A stretch of DNA of 64,000 nt, from assembly GCF_000445065.1 (NCBI RefSeq), contig NZ_ATHO01000167.1, forward strand, positions 1-64,000, written 5' to 3'. The stretch is from Sphingobium quisquiliarum P25. Its GTDB lineage: Bacteria > Pseudomonadota > Alphaproteobacteria > Sphingomonadales > Sphingomonadaceae. Each line of letters opens with the position of its first letter. Positions within the stretch are counted from its first letter, which is position 1. A program made the translations under genes and the position numbers. This document shows positions 46,996 through 55,332 of this stretch, in pieces. The notes under the pieces are model-generated. The model did no database searches. It had not been told where the DNA came from and worked only from the letters and a program-made list of their open reading frames with translations.

Positions 46996-48534
46996 GTGAG
47001 TGAGCCGCTGACAGGAGATGTTCCGCCGCACGCCGCCCCCCGCGCGGTCGATATTCCCTATGTCTTCGCGCGCAAGCATGGGGTGGTCATGCTGCCTTCG
47101 GAGGGCGACCGGCTGACCATCGCCGTGCGCGAGGGGAGCGATCCGCGCGTGCTGCTGGAGGTGCGGCGGCATCTGGCGCGCAGCTTCGACGTGACGTTCG
47201 TCGATGCGCAGAAGTTCGACCGGCACCTGTCCGACCATTATGCGATGGAAGGGAGCGCCGCCGCCATGGCGGGGTCGCTGGACGTGGGCGCGGACGAGCT
47301 GGACATATTGGCCGCCGACATTCCCACCGCCGACGACCTGCTGGACAGCGCCGACGATGCGCCCGCCATCCGCCTGATCAACGGCATCATCGCCGAAGCG
47401 GCGCGGCAGGGCGTGTCGGACATCCACATCGAACCCTATGAGACGGGCCTGATCGTGCGGATGCGCGTCGACGGCGTGCTGCGCGAGACGCTGCGCATGC
47501 CGCCGCACGTCGCGCCGGTGGTGGTCAGCCGCATCAAGGTGATGGCGCGGCTGGACATTGCCGAGCGGCGCGTGCCGCAGGACGGGCGCATCGGCCTGAC
47601 GCTGGGCGGCAAGCTGCTGGACGTGCGCGTATCCACCTTGCCGAGCCGGGCGGGCGAGCGCGTGGTGCTGCGCATTCTCGACAAGGAGAATGCGGGCATG
47701 AACCTGGACCTGCTGGGCATGGCGGGCGCGGCGGACCGGATTTTCCGCGAGGGGTTGCAGGAGCCCAACGGCATCATCCTGGTCACAGGGCCGACCGGAT
47801 CGGGCAAGACGACGACGCTCTATGCGGGCCTGCGCACGCTGAATGACGGGTCGCGCAACATACTGACGGTCGAGGACCCGGTCGAATATGCGATCGAGGG
47901 GGTGGGCCAGACGCAGGTGAACGCCAAGGTCGGCCTGACCTTCGCGGCGGGGTTGCGCGCGATCCTGCGCCAGGACCCGGACGTGGTGATGGTCGGCGAA
48001 ATCCGCGACCGGGAAACGGCGGAGATCGCCGTTCAGGCGTCGCTGACGGGCCATCTGGTGCTGTCCACCGTCCACACCAATGACGCGGTGGGCGCGATCA
48101 CGCGGATGCGCGACATGCGGGTCGAACCCTTCCTGCTCGCTTCCACCCTGCGCGCGGTGATCGCGCAGCGGCTGGTGCGGCGGCTGTGCCAGAATTGCCG
48201 GGAGCCGGTGCAGGCGGACAAGTCGGCGAGCGCGCTGCTGGGCTTCGATCCGGGCACGATCATATACCGCGCGCGCGGATGCGACCAGTGCAACGGCACG
48301 GGTTACAAGGGCCGGATCGGCGTGTTCGAGGCGATCCGCGTGGACGACACGATCCGCCGCCTGATCAACGATGGCGGCGATGAATCGCTGATCGCCCGCC
48401 ACGCCTTCCTGAATGCGCCCAACCTTGGGTCCGCAGCCCGCGCGCTGGTGCGCGACGGGCAGACCACGGCGGAGGAAGCCATCCGCGTATCACGGCGCGA
48501 TGCGGCCGAGGTGGAAACCATCGGCGATGGCTGA
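46996..48534 (+). CDS. gspE: type II secretion ATPase E
   Basis: A 512-residue hexameric traffic ATPase that powers pseudopilus assembly. N-terminal platform-binding domain, then Walker A GPTGSGKTTTLY (about residue 265), the aspartate box, Walker B DPDVVMVGEIRDRETAEI, and the tetracysteine zinc motif C398-x2-C401 and C429-x2-C432. I place the start at GTG 46996 (MSEPLTGDV), because GGAGG lies 5 nt upstream. The frame extends further but only through the REP sequence. It overlaps gspF by 8 nt. Confidence 0.95.
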   Translation: MSEPLTGDVPPHAAPRAVDIPYVFARKHGVVMLPSEGDRLTIAVREGSDPRVLLEVRRHLARSFDVTFVDAQKFDRHLSDHYAMEGSAAAMAGSLDVGADELDILAADIPTADDLLDSADDAPAIRLINGIIAEAARQGVSDIHIEPYETGLIVRMRVDGVLRETLRMPPHVAPVVVSRIKVMARLDIAERRVPQDGRIGLTLGGKLLDVRVSTLPSRAGERVVLRILDKENAGMNLDLLGMAGAADRIFREGLQEPNGIILVTGPTGSGKTTTLYAGLRTLNDGSRNILTVEDPVEYAIEGVGQTQVNAKVGLTFAAGLRAILRQDPDVVMVGEIRDRETAEIAVQASLTGHLVLSTVHTNDAVGAITRMRDMRVEPFLLASTLRAVIAQRLVRRLCQNCREPVQADKSASALLGFDPGTIIYRARGCDQCNGTGYKGRIGVFEAIRVDDTIRRLINDGGDESLIARHAFLNAPNLGSAARALVRDGQTTAEEAIRVSRRDAAEVETIGDG

Positions 48535-49744
48535 ATATGATTATATCGCGATCGATCCTGCGGGGAAGGAGCGCAAGGGTTCGGTCAAGGCCGGGACGAT
48601 CGAGGATGCGCGCGCGCGGCTGGATGCGCGCAAGCTGTTCGTGGTGCAGCTGGAGGCAGGCGCGGCGGAGGTGGCGCGCAAGCGGGCCGGGCTGTCGCTG
48701 CGCGCGCCCCGGCTTTCGGCGAAGGAACTGACGCTATTCACCCGGCAGCTTGCCACGCTGATCCAGGTCAGCCCGCTGGAGGAGGCGCTGCGCACGATCG
48801 GGCGGCAGAGCGAGCAGGCGCATGTGCAGGCGATCGTGGGCAAGGTGCATTCCGGCGTGCTGGAGGGCCGCAGGCTGGCCGATGCGCTGGGCGCGGAGCC
48901 GAAAAGCTTCCCGCCGCTTTATCGCGCGATGATTTCGGCGGGCGAAAGTTCGGGTAGCCTGCCCACGATCATGGAGCGCCTGTCGAACCTGATGGAGCGG
49001 CAGGCGGTGATCCGGTCCAAGGTGCTGACCGCCATCGCCTATCCCAGCGTGCTGGCGGTGTTCGCCGTGTGCGTCGTCGCCGCGCTGATGATCTTCGTCG
49101 TGCCCAAGGTGGTGGAACAGTTCGATACGGTGGGGCAGGACCTGCCGCTGCTGACGCGGATGGTGATGGGGCTGTCAGCATTCCTCGCCAATTACTGGTG
49201 GCTGCTGGCGATTCTGACGGGGGTTGCCGCGCTGGGATTCTGGCGGGCGCTCAAGATCGAGGGCTTTCGCTATCGGTTCGACGCGACGCTGTTGCGCCTG
49301 CCGCTGCTGGGCCGCCTGATCCGCGACCTGCATGCGGCGCGGATGGCGCGGACGCTGTCCACCATGGTGGCGAGCCGCCTGCCGTTGATGGAGGGGCTGC
49401 TGCTCACCACGCAGACGGTGCACAACCGGGTGCTGCGGCAGGCGTCGGAGGAGATTGTCGAGGCCATTCGCGGCGGCGGCAGCCTGTCGGCGGCGCTGCG
49501 GCGGGCGGGCGTCTTTCCGCCGCTGCTGGTCTATCTGGCGGCGAGCGGGGAGAGCGCCGGGCGGCTGGACACGATGCTGGAGCGCGCGGCCGATTATCTG
49601 GAGCGGGAGTTCGACAGCTTCACCTCCGCCGCGCTGGCCATGCTGGAGCCGGTGATCATCATATTGATGGGCGGCATTGTGGCCGTCATCATCCTGTCTA
49701 TCCTGCTGCCCATCCTGCAATTGCAGAGCCTTACGGGGGCCTGA
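48527..49744 (+). CDS. gspF: type II secretion inner-membrane protein F
   Basis: A 405-residue platform protein with two cytoplasmic GspF domains and three transmembrane helices. Duplicated motifs are visible: FTRQLATLIQVSPLEEALRTI and later ARTLSTMVASRLPLMEGLLL, each followed by SAGESSGSLP or ASGESAGRLD. The start ATG 48527 (MAEYDYIAID) overlaps the gspE stop. It recruits GspE and GspL at the membrane. Confidence 0.96.
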   Translation: MAEYDYIAIDPAGKERKGSVKAGTIEDARARLDARKLFVVQLEAGAAEVARKRAGLSLRAPRLSAKELTLFTRQLATLIQVSPLEEALRTIGRQSEQAHVQAIVGKVHSGVLEGRRLADALGAEPKSFPPLYRAMISAGESSGSLPTIMERLSNLMERQAVIRSKVLTAIAYPSVLAVFAVCVVAALMIFVVPKVVEQFDTVGQDLPLLTRMVMGLSAFLANYWWLLAILTGVAALGFWRALKIEGFRYRFDATLLRLPLLGRLIRDLHAARMARTLSTMVASRLPLMEGLLLTTQTVHNRVLRQASEEIVEAIRGGGSLSAALRRAGVFPPLLVYLAASGESAGRLDTMLERAADYLEREFDSFTSAALAMLEPVIIILMGGIVAVIILSILLPILQLQSLTGA

Positions 49745-49753
49745 GGAGTGAAT

Positions 49754-50272
49754 ATGCGAGATTTCAAGACCGTTCGGGCCAAGCTTGCCGAAGCCCTCCG
49801 CTTCCTTGGGAAGAAGAGAAAGCCCTTCAAGCTCCGGGCGAACGGAGGTGGGCGTGGCGAAGAAGGATTTACGCTGGTCGAATTGATGGTGGTCATCGTC
49901 ATCATCGGCCTGCTGGCGACGATCGTGGCGATCAACGTCATTCCGGCGACGGACACGGCGCGGGTGGAAAAGGCGAAGGCGGACATCTCGACGATCGAGC
50001 AGGCGCTGGAGCAGTATCGGCTCGATAACCTCAGCTACCCCACGCAGACCGACGGGTTGCAGGCGCTGATCAGCCCGCCCGCTTCGCTGGCGCAGCCGCA
50101 GCGCTATCGCCGGGGCGGCTATATCAAGAAGCTGCCCGACGACCCGTGGGGCCGGGCCTATAATTATACCGTGCCCGGACGGAAGGGCGCGTTCGACATC
50201 AGTTCGCTGGGCGCGGACGGCCAGCCGGGCGGCGAGAATGAGAATGCCGACATCTTCTCCAGCGAGCTTTGA
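49754..50272 (+). CDS. gspG: type II secretion major pseudopilin G
   Basis: A 172-residue major pseudopilin. The prepilin cleavage site is G38|FTLVELMVVIVIIGLLATIVA, and the mature part has the GspG C-terminal calcium-loop region (LPDDPWGRAYNY, SSLGADGQPGGENENADI). The leader is unusually long (38 residues; 5-10 is common) and very basic, because a REP palindrome (49770-49846) is embedded in it. ATG 49754 has GGAG upstream; GTG 49748 is an alternative. No nearer in-frame start exists. Confidence 0.95.
   Translation: MRDFKTVRAKLAEALRFLGKKRKPFKLRANGGGRGEEGFTLVELMVVIVIIGLLATIVAINVIPATDTARVEKAKADISTIEQALEQYRLDNLSYPTQTDGLQALISPPASLAQPQRYRRGGYIKKLPDDPWGRAYNYTVPGRKGAFDISSLGADGQPGGENENADIFSSEL
49770..49846. 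repeat. REP-like palindrome inside the gspG leader
   Basis: Left arm CCGTTCGGGCCAAGCTTG... (49770 onward) and right arm ...CAAGCTCCGGGCGAACGG (ending about 49846) are inverted copies of the REP family, here translated as part of the gspG leader peptide. Confidence 0.7.
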
Positions 50273-50288
50273 GGCGGGGCTCCTTCCT

Positions 50289-50870
50289 ATGGCGCAGGGC
50301 CGGGCGGGGGTGGAGCGGGGAGCGAGACTCTGGGTCCCCGCCTTTGCGGGGACGCGCTGGGGTGCCGACGAGCGCGGCTTCAGGCTTTCGGGGCGTTCCG
50401 CCGAACACGGCTTCACGCTTTCGCGCCGTTCCGCCGAACACGGCTTCACGCTGGTCGAACTGATGGTCGTGCTGACGATCATCGGCTTCATTTCGGCTGC
50501 GGTCGTGCTGGCCATTCCCGATCCGCGCGGGCGGGTGATCGAGGATGCCGACCGCTTTGCCGCGCGCGTTGCCGCCGCGCGCGACGAAGCGGTCGTGACC
50601 TCGCGTCCCATGGGCGTTTGGGTTTCGGCATCGGGCTATGGGTTCCAGAGGCGTGAAGGGGCGCAGTGGGTGCCGGTCGAAGACAAGCCCTTCGTCACAT
50701 CCAACTGGAAGGCGGGAACGCGCGCGCTGGTGGGGAAGGACGGGCGGCAGCAGATCGGATTCGATGGAACGGGGCTGCCGACCGATCCCATGAAGGTCAC
50801 GCTGGCGCGGGAAGCGGAGCGCGTCGCGGTGACCGTCGACATGGCCGGGAAGGTGGCCGTGGGTGGTTAA
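50289..50870 (+). CDS. gspH: type II secretion pseudopilin H
   Basis: A minor pseudopilin: cleavage site G|FTLVELMVVLTIIGFISAAVVLAIP, then the GspH-type domain (DADRFAARVAAARDEAVVTSRPMGVWVSASGYGFQ). With the ATG at 50289 the leader is 52 residues and contains three tandem units ending GFRLS, GFTLS and GFTLV, of which only the last has the +5 glutamate. An upstream ATG at 50238, overlapping gspG, is also possible; neither has a strong Shine-Dalgarno. The 5' segment 50330-50462 is nearly identical to that of gspJ. Overlaps gspI by 8 nt if gspI uses its GTG. Confidence 0.88.
   Translation: MAQGRAGVERGARLWVPAFAGTRWGADERGFRLSGRSAEHGFTLSRRSAEHGFTLVELMVVLTIIGFISAAVVLAIPDPRGRVIEDADRFAARVAAARDEAVVTSRPMGVWVSASGYGFQRREGAQWVPVEDKPFVTSNWKAGTRALVGKDGRQQIGFDGTGLPTDPMKVTLAREAERVAVTVDMAGKVAVGG
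50330..50462 (+). repeat. 133-bp duplicated leader segment, copy 1 (gspH)
   Basis: Same length as 51308-51440 and identical except for five substitutions by my alignment, with a 90-bp fully identical core. It begins with a small palindrome (TCCCCGCC...GGGGA) and contains 33-bp (11-codon) tandem units encoding RSAEHGFTL. Confidence 0.9.
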
Positions 50871-51276
50871 GTTCAGCCTCATGAAGCATCCTGCTCCTGC
50901 CTGCGCGGGAAGATGGGGGAAGAAGGAGCAGGGCTTCACGCTGCTGGAGATGCTGGTCGCGCTGGCGGTGTTCAGCCTTGCCGCGCTGGCGCTGGTGCGG
51001 TTGCAGGGGGTGACGCTGCGCACGGCGGCGGACCTGGACAGCAAGGCGCTGGGGCAGATCGTCGCGCGCAACCTGATGGTGGAGGTGCAGACCGATCCCG
51101 CCCCGCCCTCGCTGGGGAAGGAAGAGGGCGAGGTGGAGAATGGCGGCCGCCGCTGGCGCTGGAGCCGCGAGGTCAAGGCGATGGACGACAAAAGGCTGTT
51201 GCAGGTCGACCTGACCGTGGATGGCCAGCCCGGTGCTTCGCCCGTGGTGCTGAGCTTTGTGCGGGTGGTGCAGTGA
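50863..51276 (+). CDS. gspI: type II secretion pseudopilin I
   Basis: A 137-residue minor pseudopilin with cleavage site G24|FTLLEMLVALAVFSLAALALVRLQ and the short GspI C-terminal domain ending VVLSFVRVVQ. The start is GTG 50863, overlapping the gspH stop, or ATG 50881. The leader contains the repeat-derived stretch HPAPACAGRWG. GspI is the core of the pseudopilus tip complex with J and K. Its stop overlaps the gspJ ATG. Confidence 0.92.
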   Translation: MVKFSLMKHPAPACAGRWGKKEQGFTLLEMLVALAVFSLAALALVRLQGVTLRTAADLDSKALGQIVARNLMVEVQTDPAPPSLGKEEGEVENGGRRWRWSREVKAMDDKRLLQVDLTVDGQPGASPVVLSFVRVVQ

Positions 51277-52037
51277 TGGATCGCCTTCCAAGTCGTGGCT
51301 CGTCGTCCTGGGTCCCCGCCTTCGAGGGGACGCGCTCGGGCGCCGACGAGCGCGGCTTCAGGCTTTCGGGGCGTTCCGCCGAACACGGCTTCACGCTTTC
51401 GCGCCGTTCCGCCGAACACGGCTTCACGCTGATCGAACTGCTGGTCGCGCTGATGATCTTCGCGATGCTGGCGGCGGCGGGCGTGCTGCTGCTGGGCAAC
51501 AGCGTTTCGGCGCAGGCGCAGATCAAGACGCGGCTGGACGACATGGCGGCGGTGCAGCGCGCCAGCGGGGCGCTGGCCGCGGACCTTGGCCAGGCGGTGC
51601 CGCGCATCAGCCGCACGGAGAGCGGGACGCTCGCGCCCGCATTCTGGTCGCACCGGCAGGGCGAGGAGATGCCGGTCATGCAGTTCGTGCGCGGCGGGTG
51701 GGACAATCTGGGCGACTTGCCGCGCCCTTCGATCCAGAAGGTCGAATATTGGGTGCGGCAGGGGCGGCTGGAGCGGCGCACCTATGCGCAGGTGGATGGC
51801 GCGGCGGGTGACGAGCCCGCGGCGCTGCTGGACCATGTCGATGACGTGACGCTGCGCTTTCGCGACGCCAAAGGGGAATGGCGCGGCGAGTGGACGCCCA
51901 CCCAGCCCGACCTGATGCCGCGCGCGGTGGAGATGACGATCGCGCGCACCGGGCAGCCGCCCGTCACCCTGCGTTTTCTGGTCGGGCCGGGCCCTGCGGA
52001 AAAGCCGGTGGTGGAAGGGGAGGCGGCCCTTGGCTGA
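51276..52037 (+). CDS. gspJ: type II secretion pseudopilin J
   Basis: A 253-residue minor pseudopilin. Cleavage site G49|FTLIELLVALMIFAMLAAAGVLLL, then a typical GspJ body (RLDDMAAVQRASGALAADLGQAVPRI, WVRQGRLERRTY). The leader is 49 residues and shares the 133-bp duplicated segment with gspH. The start ATG 51276 overlaps the gspI stop, which fixes it firmly. Confidence 0.93.
   Translation: MDRLPSRGSSSWVPAFEGTRSGADERGFRLSGRSAEHGFTLSRRSAEHGFTLIELLVALMIFAMLAAAGVLLLGNSVSAQAQIKTRLDDMAAVQRASGALAADLGQAVPRISRTESGTLAPAFWSHRQGEEMPVMQFVRGGWDNLGDLPRPSIQKVEYWVRQGRLERRTYAQVDGAAGDEPAALLDHVDDVTLRFRDAKGEWRGEWTPTQPDLMPRAVEMTIARTGQPPVTLRFLVGPGPAEKPVVEGEAALG
51308..51440 (+). repeat. 133-bp duplicated leader segment, copy 2 (gspJ)
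   Basis: Counterpart of 50330-50462, in the same reading frame relative to the prepilin cleavage site. The similarity ends abruptly a few codons after the cleavage site, at ELM (gspH) and ELL (gspJ), so the exchange is limited to the leader. Confidence 0.9.
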
Positions 52038-53019
52038 CGTCCCCAAGGCCAATGAACGGGGCGCGGCGCTGCTGACCGTCCTGCTGCTGGTCGCGGTGAT
52101 GGCGGTGGTCGCATCGACCGCGCTGGAGCGGCTGGCGCTGGCGACGCGGATGACCGGCAATGGCGGATCGGTCGATCAGGCGCGCGCCTTTGCCGAGGCG
52201 GGGACGGAGATGGCGCGGCTGAGGATCGGCGATCTGGTCGCGGCCAGTCCGGGCAAGACGACGCTGGCGGGGAACTGGATGGGCACGGCGCAGTCCATTC
52301 CGGTGCCCGGCGGCATGGCGACCGCGCGAGTCACCGATGCGGGCAACTGCTTCAACCTCAATAGCGTGGTGGCGGGCGAGAGCGAGGCGAAGCTGACGGT
52401 GCGGCCGATCGGCATCTCGCAATTCCAGGCGCTGCTGCAAGCGCTGGGCGTCGATGCGCGGCAGGCGCAGGTCGCGGCGGCGTCGCTGGGCGACTGGATC
52501 GACACGGACAGCGTGCCCCAGCCGGGCGGCGCGGAGGATGAAGTCTATGCGCAGGCGGCGCGTCCCTATCGCGCGGCCAACCGATTCATGGTGGACCCCA
52601 GCGAGCTGCGGGCCGTGGCCGGCGTGACGCCCGCCATCTACGCCATTGTCCGGCCGTGGGTGTGCGCGTTGCCGACGGCGGATCTTTCGCCGATCAACAT
52701 CAACACGCTGCTGCCGTCGCAGGCGCCCTTGTTCGCCATGCTGCTGCAAGGGCAGATCAGCGTCGCCCAGGCGCGCGAACTGCTGGCGCGGCGGCCCGCG
52801 GATGGCTACGGCAGCACGCACCAGTTCTGGGCGGGGCTGGCGAGCCAGGGGATCACGCCGCTGGAAGAGGCCGGGCAACAGGTCAAATTGACGACAGGAT
52901 TTTTCGGGGTGGAAGTGACGGTGGACGCCGGGGGAACAGAGGTGGTCGAGCAGGCGCTGATCGACGCGCGGGAAAGCCCGGCGAGGTTGATCCGCCGAAG
53001 CTGGGGGACCGGCGCATGA
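52030..53019 (+). CDS. gspK: type II secretion pseudopilin K
   Basis: A 329-residue tip pseudopilin. Short leader (ERG|AALLTVLLLVAVMAVVASTALERL) without the +5 glutamate, as is normal for GspK. The large alpha-domain contains DWIDTDSVPQPGGAED and the paired helix-hairpin region INTLLPSQAPLFAMLLQGQISVAQARELL. The start is TTG 52030, with GGGGAGG upstream, and overlaps gspJ by 8 nt. Unlike G, H, I and J its leader carries no repeat. Confidence 0.93.
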   Translation: MADVPKANERGAALLTVLLLVAVMAVVASTALERLALATRMTGNGGSVDQARAFAEAGTEMARLRIGDLVAASPGKTTLAGNWMGTAQSIPVPGGMATARVTDAGNCFNLNSVVAGESEAKLTVRPIGISQFQALLQALGVDARQAQVAAASLGDWIDTDSVPQPGGAEDEVYAQAARPYRAANRFMVDPSELRAVAGVTPAIYAIVRPWVCALPTADLSPININTLLPSQAPLFAMLLQGQISVAQARELLARRPADGYGSTHQFWAGLASQGITPLEEAGQQVKLTTGFFGVEVTVDAGGTEVVEQALIDARESPARLIRRSWGTGA

Positions 53020-54128
53020 CCGTGCGCGACGGGCTGATCGTCTCGCTGCCCGGACAGGGCGATCCGCTGTGGATGCGGGTCGCCGATGGCGTTGCCGTGC
53101 AGAGCGGGACCGGCGCGAACTGGCTGGCCGAATGCGGGCTGACCGCCCTTCCGGCTGGCACGATCGTCATGCTGGTCGCGCCCGCCGCGCTGGTGACGCT
53201 GCATTGGGCCAGCTATCCCGAACTGCCGCCACGGCAGGGCCGCGCGGCGGCGCGGCTGGCGGCGCTGGCGAGCGGGATCGTGCCTGCCGACCAGCTGTTC
53301 GCGGTTGCGGACCGGAATGAAGATCCGGCCCGCCCGCATATCATTGCGGTGGCGGCGCGCAGCGACATGCAGCATTGGCTGCTCTGGGCGCAGCATCATG
53401 GGCTGGACCCCGACATCATCGTGCCCGCGCCGCTGCTGCTGCCCGAACCCGCCGAAGGGTTCAGCCGTGGCGTGGCGGGCGGCGATCCGGTGCTGCGGGG
53501 CGTTGACATCGCCTTGCCCGCCGATGTGGCGATGCCGGAACTGATCGGGGACGCGCCCGTGCATGACGTGTCCGCCGCGCAGGTGACGGCGGCCGCGATC
53601 GCCGCGCTGGCCGATCCGCCGATCGACATGCGGCAGGGCGACTTCGCCAAGCGGGTGCGGCGGCCGGTCGACAAGCAGGCGCTGGGCCGCATCCTTCTGT
53701 GGAGCGGGCTGATCCTGCTCGCCAGCCTGTTGATCGCGCTGGTCAGCGTCGCGCGGGAGCATATGACGGCGAGCCGCGTCGATGCCGAAAGCCTGGCGCT
53801 CGCGCGGCAGGTAGTGCCGGGGACGGACGACCTTGCGCAGGCCGAGGCGGAGATGGACCGCAAGCTCGCCGAGCGGGGCGCGGGGGCCTATGCCTTCACC
53901 GCGCCGGTCGCTGGGCTTTTATCGGCGGTCCAGGCGGAGCCGGGCGTGTCGCTGACGGCGCTGTCGCGCGATGCTGACGGGATGATCCGCGCGACGCTGG
54001 CGGCGGCGAAGGCCGATGAGATCAACCGGGTGCTGCTGGCATTGCAGACAGCGGGCTTCACGATAACGGCCACCCCGTCCCAGGACCCTGGCGGGCGGAC
54101 GCTGGCGGACATTACGGTGCGATCATGA
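53016..54128 (+). CDS. gspL: type II secretion protein L
   Basis: 370 residues: a cytoplasmic actin-like domain that binds GspE (residues 1-230), one transmembrane helix (about 228-248, ILLWSGLILLASLLIALVSVA), and a periplasmic ferredoxin-like domain. It couples ATP hydrolysis to the platform. ATGA overlaps on both sides (gspK and gspM) fix the limits. Recognised by position and architecture; sequence similarity within GspL is always low. Confidence 0.9.
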   Translation: MTVRDGLIVSLPGQGDPLWMRVADGVAVQSGTGANWLAECGLTALPAGTIVMLVAPAALVTLHWASYPELPPRQGRAAARLAALASGIVPADQLFAVADRNEDPARPHIIAVAARSDMQHWLLWAQHHGLDPDIIVPAPLLLPEPAEGFSRGVAGGDPVLRGVDIALPADVAMPELIGDAPVHDVSAAQVTAAAIAALADPPIDMRQGDFAKRVRRPVDKQALGRILLWSGLILLASLLIALVSVAREHMTASRVDAESLALARQVVPGTDDLAQAEAEMDRKLAERGAGAYAFTAPVAGLLSAVQAEPGVSLTALSRDADGMIRATLAAAKADEINRVLLALQTAGFTITATPSQDPGGRTLADITVRS

Positions 54129-54613
54129 TGGAGCGGATGAAGGCGCTGTGGGGCGAAAGGTCGCCGCGCGAACAATGGATGCTGGGCATCATGTTCGCGC
54201 TGCTGGCGATCGTGATCCTGTGGCTGGGGGTGATGTGGCCGCTCCAGTCGGCGCAGCGGTCGGCGCGCGCCGCGCTGGCGGAGGCGACCGACCGGAACGC
54301 GAGCATCCGGGCGAAGGTTAAGCTGTTGAAATCGCTTCCTCGCACCGGCGCTACCGCTGCTTCGGCGGGCAGCATCGACCAGCTCATCGGCCAGTCGGCG
54401 GGCGAAGCGGGGCTGACGCTGGAACGCGCGCAGGCGCAGGGGGCGAACAGGATCGACATCGCCATGGCTTCGGTGCGGCCGGTCGCGCTCTTTTCCTGGC
54501 TGGCGGCGCTGGAGGCGCAGGGCATTCGGGTGGACACGATCACCGCCCGGCCTTCCGTCACGGCGGGCAGCCTGTCGGTGCAGGCGGTGCTGGTGCGGGG
54601 AGCGGGGCAATGA
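54125..54613 (+). CDS. gspM: type II secretion protein M
   Basis: A 162-residue bitopic inner-membrane protein: short cytoplasmic N-terminus containing the family-like SPREQWMLG, a transmembrane helix (about 20-40), then a coiled segment and a ferredoxin-like periplasmic domain. It partners GspL. Start and stop overlap the neighbours by four bases each. Confidence 0.92.
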   Translation: MMERMKALWGERSPREQWMLGIMFALLAIVILWLGVMWPLQSAQRSARAALAEATDRNASIRAKVKLLKSLPRTGATAASAGSIDQLIGQSAGEAGLTLERAQAQGANRIDIAMASVRPVALFSWLAALEAQGIRVDTITARPSVTAGSLSVQAVLVRGAGQ

Positions 54614-55332
54614 TGGGACTTCGCCTGTCCCGCCGCGCGCGGCTGGCGCTGATCGCGCTGTTCGCCTTCGGCTTCATCCTGTTCATGCCGATGCGGATCG
54701 CGATCGGCCTTGCCGGGCTGGAGAAAGTGGGCGTCACCGCGCGCGACGTGCGCGGCACGATATGGGGCGCGCGGATCGACCAGCTGATGCTGGGGACGAT
54801 GCCGATGGGGTCGGTGCGGGCGGCGCTTTCGCCCGTATCGCTGCTGATGGCGCGTGCGCGGTTCGATATTGAAAGACGTAGCGGCGCGGCCGATGACCTG
54901 CGCGGCGCGCTGACGGTCGGCTTTGGCCGGGCAGGGGTGGATGATGTTACCGGCGCGGTGCCGCTGGGGCGGACATTCGCGCCCCTGCCGGTCGGCAGCC
55001 TGGCGATGGAGGATGTGAGCGCCTATTTTACCGGCGACCAGTGCGGCCATGCCGAAGGGCGGGTGCGGGCGCAGATGGCCGGGCAATTCCCCGGCCTGAA
55101 CCTGAGCCAGGGACTGTCGGGCACGATCAGTTGCGACGGCGGCGCGCTGCTGATGCCGCTGGCGAGTCAGTCGGGCATGGAAAAGCTGACCCTGCGCATC
55201 TGGCGGTCGGGCCGCTATGTGGCCGAAATGCGGGTGGACACGGCCGACGCGACGCTGGCCGAAGCGCTGGGCAAGGTGGGCTTTGCCGGCATTGGCGGCG
55301 CGCGCGTGCTGAAGGTCGAAGGCACGTTGTGA
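54610..55332 (+). CDS. gspN: type II secretion protein N
   Basis: A 240-residue protein with one N-terminal membrane helix (LALIALFAFGFILFMPMRIAIGLAGL) and a periplasmic beta-rich body. The sequence GVTARDVRGTIWGARIDQLMLG and a CGHAEGRV...GTISCDGGAL disulfide-type pair match the GspN family. GspN is optional in type II systems. The start overlaps gspM; the stop overlaps the peptidase GTG. Confidence 0.88.
   Translation: MMGLRLSRRARLALIALFAFGFILFMPMRIAIGLAGLEKVGVTARDVRGTIWGARIDQLMLGTMPMGSVRAALSPVSLLMARARFDIERRSGAADDLRGALTVGFGRAGVDDVTGAVPLGRTFAPLPVGSLAMEDVSAYFTGDQCGHAEGRVRAQMAGQFPGLNLSQGLSGTISCDGGALLMPLASQSGMEKLTLRIWRSGRYVAEMRVDTADATLAEALGKVGFAGIGGARVLKVEGTL

Noticed and set aside
50366-50455. 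Tandem repeats considered as a CRISPR-like array
   Set aside because: The units are 33 bp, contiguous, in frame with a pseudopilin gene, without unique spacers or cas genes.
50913-52037. Long plus-strand frame beginning inside gspI and running into gspJ
   Set aside because: The part before 51276 is out of frame with gspI and has no family similarity; the gspJ start is fixed by the overlap with the gspI stop.
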